DNA of 64,000 nucleotides from Phyllobacteriaceae bacterium (GTDB lineage: Bacteria > Pseudomonadota > Alphaproteobacteria > Rhizobiales > Rhizobiaceae). The stretch lies in NCBI GenBank assembly GCA_002708825.1, contig PAPF01000016.1, forward strand, positions 146,428 to 210,427. Reading direction: 5' to 3'. The notes below the pieces were generated by a model. That model searched no databases. It was given only the letters and a program-made list of their open reading frames with translations, and was not told where the DNA came from. The position numbers and the translations under genes are program-made. This document shows, one piece after another, positions 42,509 through 51,639 of this stretch. Every line of letters begins with the position of its first letter. The stretch's first letter is position 1.

Positions 42509-43918
42509 ATGACCGCACCGCGCACCCTCTATGACAAGATCTTCGACGATCACGTCGTCGACCGCCAGGCCGATGGCACCTGCCTGCTCTACATCGACAG
42601 GCATCTTGTTCACGAGGTGACGAGCCCGCAGGCCTTCGAGGGCCTGCGCATGGCCGGCCGCAAGGTGCGCCATCCGGAAAAGACGCTCGCGGTTGTGGAT
42701 CACAACGTCCCGACCACGCCGGACCGCAAGACCGGCATCAAGAACGAGGAAAGCCGCATCCAGGTGGAAGCCCTGGCGAAGAATGCGGGCGACTTCGAGA
42801 TCGAATATTACAACGAGGCCGACAAGCGGCAGGGCATCGTCCACATCGTCGGTCCGGAACAGGGCTTCACCCTGCCTGGCATGACCATCGTGTGCGGCGA
42901 CAGCCACACCTCCACGCATGGTGCCTTCGGCGCGCTCGCCCACGGCATCGGCACATCGGAAGTGGAGCATGTCCTGGCCACGCAGACGCTCATCCAGTCC
43001 AAGGCGAAGAACATGCTGGTGCGCGTCGACGGGCAATTGCCCGAAGGCGTGACCGCCAAGGACATCATCCTCGCCATCATCGGCGAGATCGGCACCGCCG
43101 GCGGCACGGGGCACGTCATCGAGTTTGCCGGTGAGGCGATCCGCTCGCTGTCCATGGAAGGGCGCATGACGGTCTGCAACATGACCATCGAGGGCGGCGC
43201 GCGCGCCGGCCTGATCGCGCCCGACGAGACCACATTCGCCTATATCAAGGACAAGCCCCGCGCGCCCAAGGGCAAGGCCTGGGACATGGCGCTCGACTAC
43301 TGGAAGACGCTGCATACCGACGAGGGCGCGCATTTCGACAAGGTCGTCGTCCTCGACGCCGCCAACCTGCCGCCCATCGTTTCATGGGGTTCCTCGCCCG
43401 AGGACGTGGTTTCGGTGACCGGCGTCGTGCCGAATCCGGACGACATCGCCGATGAAACCAAGCGGGCCTCCAAGAAGCGCGCGCTGGAATACATGGGCCT
43501 GACGCCCGGCACGAAGATCACCGATATCGCCATCGACCGGGTTTTCATCGGGTCCTGCACGAATGGCCGCATCGAGGATCTGCGCGCCGCCGCCAAGGTC
43601 ATCGAGGGCCGCAAGGTGGCCGGCAGCGTCAACGCCATGGTCGTGCCGGGTTCCGGCCTTGTGAAGGAACAGGCCGAGGCCGAGGGTCTGGACCGTATCT
43701 TCAAGGATGCAGGCTTCGAATGGCGCGAGCCGGGCTGCTCCATGTGCCTGGCCATGAACGACGACCGCCTGAAGCCGGGCGAGCGTTGCGCCTCCACCTC
43801 GAACCGCAATTTCGAGGGCCGGCAGGGATTCAAGGGCCGCACCCATCTTGTCTCCCCGGCCATGGCGGCGGCCGCGGCGATTGCCGGCCACTTCGTGGAC
43901 ATCCGCGAATGGAAGTGA
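42509..43918 (+). CDS. leuC: 3-isopropylmalate dehydratase large subunit LeuC
   Basis: A 469-aa aconitase-family subunit for leucine biosynthesis. The cluster-binding cysteines are in [15 protein letters not shown] and in [11 protein letters not shown], and the substrate region is [13 protein letters not shown]. The ATG at 42509 has GAGGAC upstream. The small subunit leuD is not in the window, as is usual in rhizobia. Ends with an intrinsic terminator. Confidence 0.97.
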   Translation: MTAPRTLYDKIFDDHVVDRQADGTCLLYIDRHLVHEVTSPQAFEGLRMAGRKVRHPEKTLAVVDHNVPTTPDRKTGIKNEESRIQVEALAKNAGDFEIEYYNEADKRQGIVHIVGPEQGFTLPGMTIVCGDSHTSTHGAFGALAHGIGTSEVEHVLATQTLIQSKAKNMLVRVDGQLPEGVTAKDIILAIIGEIGTAGGTGHVIEFAGEAIRSLSMEGRMTVCNMTIEGGARAGLIAPDETTFAYIKDKPRAPKGKAWDMALDYWKTLHTDEGAHFDKVVVLDAANLPPIVSWGSSPEDVVSVTGVVPNPDDIADETKRASKKRALEYMGLTPGTKITDIAIDRVFIGSCTNGRIEDLRAAAKVIEGRKVAGSVNAMVVPGSGLVKEQAEAEGLDRIFKDAGFEWREPGCSMCLAMNDDRLKPGERCASTSNRNFEGRQGFKGRTHLVSPAMAAAAAIAGHFVDIREWK

Positions 43919-43951
43919 CCGACGCATACGGTCATTACCCAGCTTTCCGGA

Positions 43952-43981
43952 AAGGCCTGCGCGAACTGCGCGGGCCTTTTT
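43952..43981 (+). terminator. Rho-independent terminator of leuC
   Basis: AAGGCC and GCGC arms pair with GCGC and GGCCTT around a short loop, followed by a T-run. It lies 33 bp after the leuC stop. Confidence 0.88.
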
Positions 43982-44011
43982 CTTGTCCTGTGCCTGCCGC
44001 CTCTAACCAAT

Positions 44012-44033
44012 CCCTAACCTGCCCCGGTTAGGG
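44012..44033. repeat. 8-bp inverted repeat upstream of the degenerate GGDEF gene
   Basis: CCCTAACC and GGTTAGGG flank a 6-nt spacer. It sits after the leuC terminator and 113 bp before the next start codon, a position that suits an operator. Confidence 0.4.
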
Positions 44034-44146
44034 TCGCGGAAAAAATCCGGGGAGAAACACGTGGCGAGTGGTGACAAACAGGCTGCGAAGCCGGTCAGGG
44101 CGGCTGTCGGACCACGGCAGGCATCAAGACTGGCGGAGGTAGGTTG

Positions 44147-45298
44147 ATGGCCGGTTATCTGCTGTTTCTCAACAGCGCCATTGCCTTCATGGTCTTCGCG
44201 GTCCTGGTGGCCTCGTGGTGGCAAGGGCGGCGGCCGGAGGCCCTGTTGCTGATCATCGCCAGCGCGCTGGCCGTCATCTCGGGCGGCTTCGAGGCATCGC
44301 TGGTCTGGTTCGACAATGCGCACCTGCCCCGATTCCTCCTGTTCGCCGCGCATCTGGGCGGGTTGATGTTCCTCTCGGCTGGCGTCGCGGCCTATTACGC
44401 AAGTCCTTTCAACTGGCGCGCCATCGTCGTCTTCTATGTCGCCGCGCTGATGGTGAACCTGTTCATCATCGACATGGACCGCGATTCGCTGTTCCGCCAG
44501 ACCGTCTACCAGGCGCCCTACCTGCTGATGGCGGCCATCGGTGCGGTGATCGCCTGGCTCAAGGGCCGGACCGCGATGGACCGCGCCTTCGCCACGGCGC
44601 TGACGCTGTTCGCGCTGCAATTCGGCATCCGGCCCGCCCTGGCCATGTTCACCGGCGGTGTGGGCGAATCCCCGTCGCATTTTCTCGGGACGTCATACGG
44701 AGCGCTTATCCTGTTCATCCAGGCCACGACGGGCCTGATGCTGGCGGGAACGATGATCTGGCTCATCGGCGCCCGGCTCATGCAGGATGTACGGCAGCGT
44801 TATGCCCTTGACCCGCAGACAGGCCTCATGACGCTTGCGGGCGTGGAAGACCGGTTCCGGGAAATCGCCGTCCAGGGCCGGCCGGTCGCCCTTGCGCTGA
44901 TCGAGCCGGTCGTGAAGAACGCCTGTCCCGGATTCGAGAGCGAACAGCGGCTCCGGGCCGAACTGGAAGCCCTGGTGCGCCTTCTGCCGGAACGCCTGTC
45001 GGATACGATGACTGCCTTCCGGTCTTCGGATGCCCGCATCGGGGTACTCATCCCGGCTGCCGATGCCGCGGCTGTCCGCGGCTGGTGCGCCGCGCTGGCC
45101 GAGGCTGCCGCACGGTCAAGCGGAAGCAGGATCATCGCCGGCGCGGCAATCCGCGCGGGCGACGAAACCTTCGGCGCACTTCACGAACGCGCGGCGGAAT
45201 CGCTTTACCATGCGCGCAAACCCGGCGCGCCGCCGGTCTGCCTTCGCGCCATGAACCGCTACGTCCCGCCGCCGCCCGAGACCGGTGTTTTCGCCTAG
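44147..45298 (+). CDS. Multi-pass membrane protein with a catalytically dead GGDEF domain
   Basis: A 383-aa protein: about seven membrane helices (residues 1-215) then a cytoplasmic GGDEF-like domain (218-370). The domain opens with YALDPQTGLMTLAGVEDRF, equivalent to the D-x-L-T-G-L-x-N-R start of diguanylate cyclases. The signature is replaced: where RYGGDEFAVLLP is expected, the protein has RSSDARIGVLIP (about 292-303). It should not make c-di-GMP. A ligand-binding or structural role is possible. GGAGGTAGGTTG precedes the ATG. Single gene after the leuC terminator. Confidence 0.82.
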   Translation: MAGYLLFLNSAIAFMVFAVLVASWWQGRRPEALLLIIASALAVISGGFEASLVWFDNAHLPRFLLFAAHLGGLMFLSAGVAAYYASPFNWRAIVVFYVAALMVNLFIIDMDRDSLFRQTVYQAPYLLMAAIGAVIAWLKGRTAMDRAFATALTLFALQFGIRPALAMFTGGVGESPSHFLGTSYGALILFIQATTGLMLAGTMIWLIGARLMQDVRQRYALDPQTGLMTLAGVEDRFREIAVQGRPVALALIEPVVKNACPGFESEQRLRAELEALVRLLPERLSDTMTAFRSSDARIGVLIPAADAAAVRGWCAALAEAAARSSGSRIIAGAAIRAGDETFGALHERAAESLYHARKPGAPPVCLRAMNRYVPPPPETGVFA

Positions 45299-45301
45299 GC
45301 G

Positions 45302-45679
45302 TCAGCGGCAGCCGTTCCGCAGGACCGCGACCTCGTCGCGCGACAGCCCGTACATGAAGCTGCGGCCGCGATAGACAGCCGCGCCGCCAGAGCAGCGATA
45401 GGCGGCTTCCGGAAATCGGTGCTGGCTGGTGGCATGAACGGGTTCGTCGAAATAGACGACGTCGGGCAGGTTGCCGGACCCGGCATCGGCGAGATCGCCC
45501 TGGCCCACCACGATCCGCTTGTAGCCTGACGGGCTGATGATGACGAGATTGCCGAAGGAATCCGAATAGGACACCTCGCCGATCCGGCCGGCTTCGGCGC
45601 CGGTGGAAACCAGAAGAAGGCCGGACAGGGCAATGACGCCTGCCAGGCCGGAACTCATGATACGCTTGACGGAACGCAT
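45302..45679 (-). CDS. Small secreted hypothetical protein
   Basis: A 125-aa product with a signal peptide (residues 1-30, ending TGAEA) and a compact mature domain with two cysteines (YRCSGG and the C-terminal NGCR), probably disulfide-bonded. GGAGGA precedes the ATG. Upstream lies an intergenic region of about 170 bp with a full CtrA-type box. Family not recognised. Convergent with the degenerate GGDEF gene, stops 3 bp apart. Confidence 0.75.
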   Translation of the reverse strand: MRSVKRIMSSGLAGVIALSGLLLVSTGAEAGRIGEVSYSDSFGNLVIISPSGYKRIVVGQGDLADAGSGNLPDVVYFDEPVHATSQHRFPEAAYRCSGGAAVYRGRSFMYGLSRDEVAVLRNGCR

Positions 45680-45732
45680 GGCGCGTCCTCCTTTTTCACG
45701 CGGGTTGCCGCAGCCTCCCCATGTATCGGACA

Positions 45733-45748
45733 TTAACGCATCGTTAAC
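45733..45748. promoter_or_regulatory. CtrA-type binding site TTAA-N7-TTAAC
   Basis: TTAA (45733-45736), seven bases, then TTAAC (45744-45748): an exact match to the alphaproteobacterial CtrA consensus. It lies 53 bp upstream of the minus-strand secreted gene and about 105 bp upstream of the plus-strand acetyltransferase. A TTAACCAT half-site lies nearby at 45795-45802 on the minus strand. Confidence 0.6.
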
Positions 45749-45852
45749 CTTTGTCACGCGCGAAAGTTCAGGGCGTTTCGCGCAATTGACAGTCATGGTT
45801 AACTGCGGCATCCCGCAGGGCGATGTTTTCCAGCAGAGGCAACCGAACGGCC

Positions 45853-46314
45853 ATGAGCGAGCAGCACACCATCGACATCCAGATCCTGCGCCTGAAGGAC
45901 GCCCACGCCTTCGCACCGCTTCTGGCAGCCTATTCGCAGGCGCTGAAGCGGGGGGCGCCGCGCAGGCCCGACGAATTCTACGCCGAGCAGATCCTGCAGG
46001 ACCGCACCGCCGAGGTGCTCGGTGCCCGCATCGATGGGGAACTTGTCGGTTTCCTGATGTTCTATGACGTGCCCGAACCGGTTTCCGGGCTTCGAATGGG
46101 CGTGTGCGATCACATCTACGTGCACCATGAACATCGCAACAAGGGAATCGCCAAGGCGCTTGTCGATGTCCTCGCCGACCAGGCGGAGGAGCGTGGCTGG
46201 TCGAAGTTGCATCTCCACGCGCCGCGCCAGCCCGAGGACGGACGCAAGCTCTATGAACGCATTGCCGCCCCGGCGGACTGGTCAAGCTTCATCATACGTT
46301 TCGACGACAAGTGA
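45853..46314 (+). CDS. GNAT-family N-acetyltransferase
   Basis: A 153-aa acetyltransferase. The acetyl-CoA segment is VHHEHRNKGIAKALVDVLAD, preceded by a DHIYV strand, and the C-terminal part has KLYERI as in many GNAT proteins. No substrate can be named. Start uncertain: ATG at 45853 (SEQHTID) or at 45823; both have weak ribosome sites. Divergent from the small secreted gene, sharing the CtrA-type box. Confidence 0.85.
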   Translation: MSEQHTIDIQILRLKDAHAFAPLLAAYSQALKRGAPRRPDEFYAEQILQDRTAEVLGARIDGELVGFLMFYDVPEPVSGLRMGVCDHIYVHHEHRNKGIAKALVDVLADQAEERGWSKLHLHAPRQPEDGRKLYERIAAPADWSSFIIRFDDK

Positions 46315-46359
46315 TCGGCGCGGCTTTTCCTCGACGTGCAGATGGCCGATAACGCGACG

Positions 46360-46686
46360 ATGAAACCGATTCGCCTGATTCCGATTGCCTGTCTTGTTCC
46401 CGTTCTTGCCGCCTGCATGGCCGACGGGCCAGGCCTCGGATCGGCCGCGCCCAATGCGCAGCCGGCCCTGTCGACATGGCGATGCGATGGCGGCGGCACG
46501 ATGACCGTGCGCCGGACCGGCGACAGCATCGAGGTCCGCTCGCCGCGCGGCGTGGACGTGACGCTGCCCGCCTCGCCGCCCGGTTCCCGCGAACGCTATG
46601 GCGAAGGCCTGTACGCCGTCGTCTTCAACGGACGCGAGGCACTATGGTTCGTGACGGGAAAACCGCCCTTGAACTGCAGGCGCTGA
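46360..46686 (+). CDS. MliC-like lysozyme-inhibitor family lipoprotein
   Basis: A 108-aa lipoprotein: signal peptide with lipobox LAAC (lipidated Cys19), a short linker, then a beta-rich domain bounded by Cys42 (WRCDGGGTMTV) and Cys106 (PPLNCRR). The pattern of W-x-C near the start, a middle S-P-P-G-S-R-E-R-Y-G-E-G segment, an NGREALW strand and a C-terminal Cys matches membrane-bound c-type lysozyme inhibitors (MliC/PliC). Whether it inhibits lysozyme is untested. No good ribosome site is visible. Confidence 0.7.
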   Translation: MKPIRLIPIACLVPVLAACMADGPGLGSAAPNAQPALSTWRCDGGGTMTVRRTGDSIEVRSPRGVDVTLPASPPGSRERYGEGLYAVVFNGREALWFVTGKPPLNCRR

Positions 46687-46730
46687 ACCCGTGTGAAGGG
46701 TTTCCCGCCGTCTTTTCGCTACGGTAAAAA

Positions 46731-46746
46731 CTTCAATCGGTTGAAG
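46731..46746. repeat. Perfect 6-bp inverted repeat upstream of sdh
   Basis: CTTCAA-TCGG-TTGAAG lies between the MliC-like gene and the sdh promoter. Read on the minus strand it is followed by TTTTT, so it could be a weak terminator, or an operator on the sdh side. Confidence 0.4.
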
Positions 46747-46813
46747 CTCTTGGCTTGGCGCCCGGATTTTGCATATCAGACCAATGAATCATCGCCCGAT
46801 TGGGTTGCGGCCT

Positions 46814-46842
46814 TTGACGCGGTGCAAAAACAGGACTAGAAA
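46814..46842 (+). promoter_or_regulatory. Candidate sigma-70 promoter of sdhCDAB
   Basis: TTGACG and TAGAAA are separated by exactly 17 bp, about 75 bp before the sdhC start. A good match to the housekeeping consensus. Confidence 0.6.
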
Positions 46843-46924
46843 GCGCGGGATCGCAGAACCTTGCCGGCCGCCGACGGGTGCCTGAACCCGCCGCGCCCGA
46901 CCGGCCAGCCCGATGGGGGAAGAA

Positions 46925-47323
46925 GTGAGCAAGGACGCCTTGAAGCGCGCGCGGCCGTTGTCGCCGCATCTGCAAATCTACAAGCCGATTCCGACCATGA
47001 TGATGTCGATCAGCCATCGCATCACCGGCGTCGCGCTTTATGCCGGCACGATCCTGGTCGCCTGGTGGCTGATCGCGGCCGCCTCCGGTCCGGCTTACTT
47101 CGACTGGGTGAACGGAATCTACGGATCCTTCCTCGGCCGGCTGGTCCTGTTCGGCTTCACCTTCGCGCTGGTCCACCACATGCTCGGCGGCATCAAGCAC
47201 CTGTTCTGGGACATGGGTCTCGGCTTCGAAAAGACATTCGCCACCCGCGTCGCGAAGATGCAGCCGCTCGCCGCGGCCGTCCTGACGGTCCTCGTCTGGA
47301 TCGTCGGCTATCTGGCGCGCTGA
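46925..47323 (+). CDS. sdhC: Succinate dehydrogenase cytochrome b556 subunit SdhC
   Basis: A 132-aa membrane anchor with three helices. RPLSPHLQIYKPIPTMMMSISHRITG and the heme-ligand His (FALVHHMLGGIKHL) are typical. The start is taken as the GTG at 46925, since GGGGGAAGA lies at good spacing; an ATG at 46913 adds four residues but has no ribosome site. First gene of sdhCDAB (complex II). Confidence 0.95.
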   Translation: MSKDALKRARPLSPHLQIYKPIPTMMMSISHRITGVALYAGTILVAWWLIAAASGPAYFDWVNGIYGSFLGRLVLFGFTFALVHHMLGGIKHLFWDMGLGFEKTFATRVAKMQPLAAAVLTVLVWIVGYLAR

Positions 47324-47335
47324 GGAGGAGACGAC

Positions 47336-47719
47336 ATGAGCGACATGCGCACACCGCTTGGCAAGGTCCGCGGACTGGGGTCCGCCAAGGACGGAACCGA
47401 ACACTTCTGGCGCCAGCGCGTCACCGCCGTGGCCAACGTCCCGCTGATGATCTTCTTCATCGGGCTGATCATCGCGCTCAATGGCGCGGGCTACGAGGAT
47501 GTGAGGGCCGCGCTTTCCAATCCCTTCGTTGCGCTTCTGACCATGGGCGCGCTGCTCAGCGCGCTCTATCACATGAAACTCGGCATGCAGGTCGTCATCG
47601 AGGATTACGTTCACGCCGATGGCTGGAAGTTCCTGCTTGTCATGCTCAACACCTTCTTCATCGCGAGCGTGGGCCTGATTTCGGTGTTCGCGCTGCTCAA
47701 GCTAGCATTCGCCGGGTAA
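47336..47719 (+). CDS. sdhD: Succinate dehydrogenase membrane anchor subunit SdhD
   Basis: A 127-aa protein with three membrane helices. [21 protein letters not shown] at the N-terminus and [16 protein letters not shown] (heme/quinone-site residues) are diagnostic. GAGGAGGAGACGAC precedes the ATG. Pairs with SdhC to bind heme b and ubiquinone. Confidence 0.96.
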   Translation: MSDMRTPLGKVRGLGSAKDGTEHFWRQRVTAVANVPLMIFFIGLIIALNGAGYEDVRAALSNPFVALLTMGALLSALYHMKLGMQVVIEDYVHADGWKFLLVMLNTFFIASVGLISVFALLKLAFAG

Positions 47720-47732
47720 GGACGCAGTCACG

Positions 47733-49562
47733 ATGGCCAATACAGACAAGAGCTTTTCCGTCAACGGACGCGCCTACGAGATCGTCGACCACCGTTTCGA
47801 CGTCGTCGTGGTCGGCGCTGGCGGCGCCGGCCTGCGGGCAACGCTCGGCATGGCCGAGCAGGGTCTCAAGACGGCCTGCATTTCCAAGGTCTTCCCCACG
47901 CGCTCGCACACCGTCGCGGCGCAGGGCGGCATCGCTGCCTCGCTGACCAACATGACGCCGGACTGCTGGCAGTGGCATCTCTACGACACCGTCAAGGGAT
48001 CCGACTGGCTGGGCGACGTCGACGCCATGCAATATCTCGCCATGGAAGCGCCCAAGGCGGTTTACGAGCTGGAGCATTACGGCGTTCCCTTCAGCCGCAC
48101 CGAAGACGGGAAGATCTACCAGCGGCCCTTTGGCGGGCACATGCAGAACTATGGCGACGGACCGCCCGTGCAGCGCACCTGCGCGGCGGCAGACCGCACG
48201 GGGCACGCCATCCTGCACACGCTCTACGGCCAGTCGCTGCGCAACAATGCCGAATTCTACATCGAGTATTTCGCCCTCGACCTGCTGATGAGCGAGGATG
48301 GCCGTTGCACCGGCGTGGTCGCCTGGAACCTCGACAACGGCACGATCCACCGCTTCGCCGCCAAGATGGTGGTGCTGGCCACCGGCGGCTATGGCCGCGC
48401 CTATTTCTCCGCCACGTCGGCCCATACCTGCACCGGTGACGGCGGCGGCATGGTGGCACGCGCCGGCCTGCCCCTGCAGGACATGGAATTCGTGCAGTTC
48501 CATCCCACCGGGATCTATGGCGCGGGTTGCCTGATCACCGAGGGCGCGCGCGGCGAAGGCGGCTACCTCGTCAATTCCGAGGGCGAGCGCTTCATGGAGC
48601 GCTACGCGCCGTCGGCCAAGGACCTTGCCTCCCGTGACGTGGTCTCGCGCTGCATGACGATGGAAATCCGCGAAGGCCGCGGCGTCGGCAAGAACAAGGA
48701 CCACATCTTCCTGCACCTGGATCACCTCGATCCCGCCGTGCTGGCGGAACGCCTGCCCGGCATTTCCGAATCGGCCAAGATCTTCGCCGGCGTGGACGTG
48801 ACGAAGGAGCCGATCCCGGTCCTGCCGACGGTCCATTACAACATGGGCGGCATTCCCACAAATTACTGGGGCGAGGTGCTGAACCCGACAAAGGACAGCC
48901 CCGATGCTGTGGTTCCGGGCCTCATGGCCGTGGGCGAGGCGGGCTGCGCTTCCGTGCACGGGGCCAACCGCCTGGGCTCGAACTCGCTGATCGACCTGGT
49001 TGTCTTCGGCCGCGCCGCTGCCATCCGCGCCGGCGAGGTCATCGACCGCGACAGCGCCATCCCCGCCATCGACGAGGCACAGAGCGAGAAGATCCTCACC
49101 CGCTTCGACCGCCTGCGCCATGCCAGCGGCTCCACGCCGACGGCCGACCTGCGCGAGAAGATGCAGCGCGCGATGCAGGAAGAGGCGGCCGTGTTCCGCA
49201 CCCAGGAAACGCTGGAGCAGGGCTGCAAGCGCATTTCCGCCATCTGGGACGAACTGCCGGACGTGAAGGTCACCGACCGCTCGCTCATCTGGAATTCCGA
49301 CCTGGTGGAAACGCTGGAACTGGAAAACCTGATGGCCAACGCCATCACCACGGTCTATTCGGCCGAGGCCCGCAAGGAGAGCCGCGGCGCCCATGCGCGC
49401 GAGGACTTCTCCGAGCGTGACGACGCCAACTGGCGGGTGCACACCCTGGCGACGGTGGACGAAAAGGGCAAGGTCGATCTCTCCTACCGGCCGGTTCACG
49501 TCGATCTCATCGCCGACGGTATCGATCTCGCCAAGATCGCGCCCAAGGCGCGTGTGTACTGA
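47733..49562 (+). CDS. sdhA: Succinate dehydrogenase flavoprotein subunit SdhA
   Basis: A 609-aa FAD-linked catalytic subunit that oxidises succinate to fumarate. The FAD motif is [15 protein letters not shown], the covalent-FAD His is in [13 protein letters not shown], and the active-site region includes [20 protein letters not shown] and the [18 protein letters not shown] motif. Standard length. Confidence 0.98.
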   Translation: MANTDKSFSVNGRAYEIVDHRFDVVVVGAGGAGLRATLGMAEQGLKTACISKVFPTRSHTVAAQGGIAASLTNMTPDCWQWHLYDTVKGSDWLGDVDAMQYLAMEAPKAVYELEHYGVPFSRTEDGKIYQRPFGGHMQNYGDGPPVQRTCAAADRTGHAILHTLYGQSLRNNAEFYIEYFALDLLMSEDGRCTGVVAWNLDNGTIHRFAAKMVVLATGGYGRAYFSATSAHTCTGDGGGMVARAGLPLQDMEFVQFHPTGIYGAGCLITEGARGEGGYLVNSEGERFMERYAPSAKDLASRDVVSRCMTMEIREGRGVGKNKDHIFLHLDHLDPAVLAERLPGISESAKIFAGVDVTKEPIPVLPTVHYNMGGIPTNYWGEVLNPTKDSPDAVVPGLMAVGEAGCASVHGANRLGSNSLIDLVVFGRAAAIRAGEVIDRDSAIPAIDEAQSEKILTRFDRLRHASGSTPTADLREKMQRAMQEEAAVFRTQETLEQGCKRISAIWDELPDVKVTDRSLIWNSDLVETLELENLMANAITTVYSAEARKESRGAHAREDFSERDDANWRVHTLATVDEKGKVDLSYRPVHVDLIADGIDLAKIAPKARVY

Positions 49563-49573
49563 GGAGCCGGGAC

Positions 49574-50353
49574 ATGGTTGAACTCGCACTTCCGAAGAAT
49601 TCGCAGATCACCGAGGGCAAGACCTGGCCGAAACCGGCCGGGGCGAAGAACCTGCGTGAATTCCGCGTCTACCGCTGGAGCCCGGACGACGACGCCAATC
49701 CCCGGGTCGACACCTATTACGTCGACATGGACGATTGCGGCCCGATGGTGCTCGACGCGATCATCTACATCAAGAACAAGATCGACCCGACGCTGACCTT
49801 CCGCCGGTCCTGCCGCGAGGGCATTTGCGGCTCCTGCGCGATGAACATCGACGGAACCAACACGCTGGCCTGCACCAAGGGCATGGACGAGATCGACGGT
49901 GCGGTGAAGATATACCCGCTGCCGCACATGCCGGTGGTCAAGGACCTGGTTCCCGACCTCACCCAGTTCTACGCACAGCACCGCTCCATCGAGCCATGGC
50001 TGCAGACCACGACGCCGGCGCCCGAGACCGAATGGCTGCAGAGCCACGAGGACCGGCAGAAGCTGGACGGCCTTTACGAGTGCATCCTGTGCGCCTGCTG
50101 CTCCACCTCCTGCCCGAGCTACTGGTGGAACGGCGACCGCTATCTCGGTCCCGCCGCCCTGTTGCAGGCCTATCGCTGGCTGATCGACAGCCGCGACGAG
50201 GCCACCGGCGAGCGCCTCGACGATCTGGAAGACCCGTTCCGGCTCTATCGCTGCCACACGATCATGAACTGCGCCCAGGCCTGCCCCAAGGGGCTGAACC
50301 CGGCCAAGGCGATCGCCGAGATCAAGAAGATGATGGTGGAGCGCCGGGTCTGA
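49574..50353 (+). CDS. sdhB: Succinate dehydrogenase iron-sulfur subunit SdhB
   Basis: A 259-aa subunit carrying three clusters: [2Fe-2S] ([15 protein letters not shown], then LAC), and the [4Fe-4S]/[3Fe-4S] ligands in [16 protein letters not shown] and in [17 protein letters not shown]. It passes electrons from SdhA to ubiquinone. Last gene of sdhCDAB; a long hairpin follows 36 bp after the stop. Confidence 0.98.
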   Translation: MVELALPKNSQITEGKTWPKPAGAKNLREFRVYRWSPDDDANPRVDTYYVDMDDCGPMVLDAIIYIKNKIDPTLTFRRSCREGICGSCAMNIDGTNTLACTKGMDEIDGAVKIYPLPHMPVVKDLVPDLTQFYAQHRSIEPWLQTTTPAPETEWLQSHEDRQKLDGLYECILCACCSTSCPSYWWNGDRYLGPAALLQAYRWLIDSRDEATGERLDDLEDPFRLYRCHTIMNCAQACPKGLNPAKAIAEIKKMMVERRV

Positions 50354-50389
50354 CCGGCACCTGCCTCTTGCCTTGCGGTCATTGATTCC

Positions 50390-50420
50390 CGTCTGCCCGC
50401 CGCGATGCCGCGGGCAGACG
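50390..50420 (+). terminator. Strong hairpin after sdhB, terminator-like
   Basis: An 11-bp perfect stem CGTCTGCCCGC/GCGGGCAGACG with a 9-nt loop. No T-run follows; probable 3' end or stability element of sdhCDAB mRNA. Confidence 0.65.
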
Positions 50421-50546
50421 GCAGGCATCATCGGCCATGATGGTGTCCTCGGCACCACCCCGTGCCGTCCTGGCCTTGCCAAACCGGAAATTCCGTCCCA
50501 TCAAGCTTTGGCGAACCGCTTTCGTGGAACTGGTCTGGATCGGCTC

Positions 50547-51419
50547 ATGACGACAATCACCCACCGTCCCCGCCGCGCCGTGCTTTACGTGCCGGCCTCC
50601 AACGAAAAGGCGCTGGCCAAGGTACCCGGCCTGGCCGCCGATGCCGTGATCTTCGATTTGGAGGATGCAGTCACGCCGGACGGCAAGGAGGCCGCGCGCG
50701 AAGCCTTGCGCCGGCATTTCCGCGAGCATCGCACCGCGCCTTTCGAGCGGATCATCCGCATCAACGCGCTGTCCAGCGAATGGGGCGCGGAGGATCTCCT
50801 GGCCGCGCGCGGCTGCCGTCCCGACGCCATCCTCCTGCCCAAGGTCGACGGTCCCGGCGACGTGCTCGATGCCGCCGATGCGCTTGCCGAGACGGATGCA
50901 CCCGCAAGCCTGGGCCTCTGGGCCATGGTCGAGACGCCGCGCGCCGTGCTGAACCTGCCGGCCCTGGCGGACCTTGCCCTGCAGCCCGGCGCCCGGCTCG
51001 GCTGCTTCATTGCCGGAACGAACGACCTGGTGAAGGACACGGGCGTGGCAGTGACCCCGGACCGGGAATATCTCCGCCCCTGGCTGCAACAGATGGTGCT
51101 GGCCGCGCGCGCTGGCGGCATCGCCGTCCTGGATGGCGTCTCCAACCAGTTCCGCGACCTCGATGCCTTTGCCGCGGAATGCGCACAGGGCGCGGCGCTG
51201 GGCTTCGATGGCAAGACGCTTATTCACCCGGCACAGATCGAACCGGCGAAAGCCGCTTTTTCACCCTCCGCAGCGGCTGTGGAAGAAGCGCTCGCCATCC
51301 GCACCGCCTTTGCCGAACCGGCCAACGCCGGCAAGGGCGTGATCTCGATGGATGGGCGCATGGTCGAGCGGCTGCATCTCGAACAGGCCGAGCGCCTGCT
51401 GGCGCGGGCCGGCCGCTGA
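50547..51419 (+). CDS. CoA ester lyase, CitE/HpcH family
   Basis: A 290-aa TIM-barrel lyase related to CitE, malyl-CoA and citramalyl-CoA lyases. RRAVLYVPASNEKALAK at the N-terminus, FDLEDAVTPDGK (metal-binding acidic residues), ILLPKVDGPGD and GFDGKTLIHPAQIEP are family motifs. Likely cleaves or forms a 3-hydroxyacyl-CoA such as malyl-CoA; the exact substrate is unknown. The start at 50547 is chosen for the family N-terminus; the frame is open 58 codons upstream over the sdhB hairpin. Followed after 13 bp by DUF1737. Confidence 0.92.
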   Translation: MTTITHRPRRAVLYVPASNEKALAKVPGLAADAVIFDLEDAVTPDGKEAAREALRRHFREHRTAPFERIIRINALSSEWGAEDLLAARGCRPDAILLPKVDGPGDVLDAADALAETDAPASLGLWAMVETPRAVLNLPALADLALQPGARLGCFIAGTNDLVKDTGVAVTPDREYLRPWLQQMVLAARAGGIAVLDGVSNQFRDLDAFAAECAQGAALGFDGKTLIHPAQIEPAKAAFSPSAAAVEEALAIRTAFAEPANAGKGVISMDGRMVERLHLEQAERLLARAGR

Positions 51420-51432
51420 ACGGAGAACCGGC

Positions 51433-51639
51433 ATGAAACTCTACCGCTTCCTGACCGGCCCCGATGACGCCGCCTTCTGTCACAAGGTGACGGCGGCGCT
51501 CAACAGGGGCTGGATGCTGCATGGTTCGCCCACCTATGCCTTCAACGCCCAGACCGGCACGATGCAGTGCGGCCAGGCGGTCATCAAGGAAGTCGACGGC
51601 GTGGACTATGAACCGGACATGAAGCTCGGCGAATGGTAG
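51433..51639 (+). CDS. DUF1737 domain protein
   Basis: A 68-aa cytoplasmic protein starting KLYRFLTGPDDAAFCHKVT, with GWMLHGSPTYAFN and a C-terminal EPDMKLGEW, which fits the small DUF1737 family of unknown function. CGGAGAACCGGC precedes the ATG. It overlaps the following M20 amidohydrolase by 7 bp, so the two are co-translated. Confidence 0.88.
   Translation: MKLYRFLTGPDDAAFCHKVTAALNRGWMLHGSPTYAFNAQTGTMQCGQAVIKEVDGVDYEPDMKLGEW

Noticed and set aside
45302..46285. 327-codon minus frame extending the small secreted protein upstream
   Set aside because: The extension runs through the acetyltransferase gene and the CtrA-box region; the signal peptide and GGAGGA place the start at 45679.
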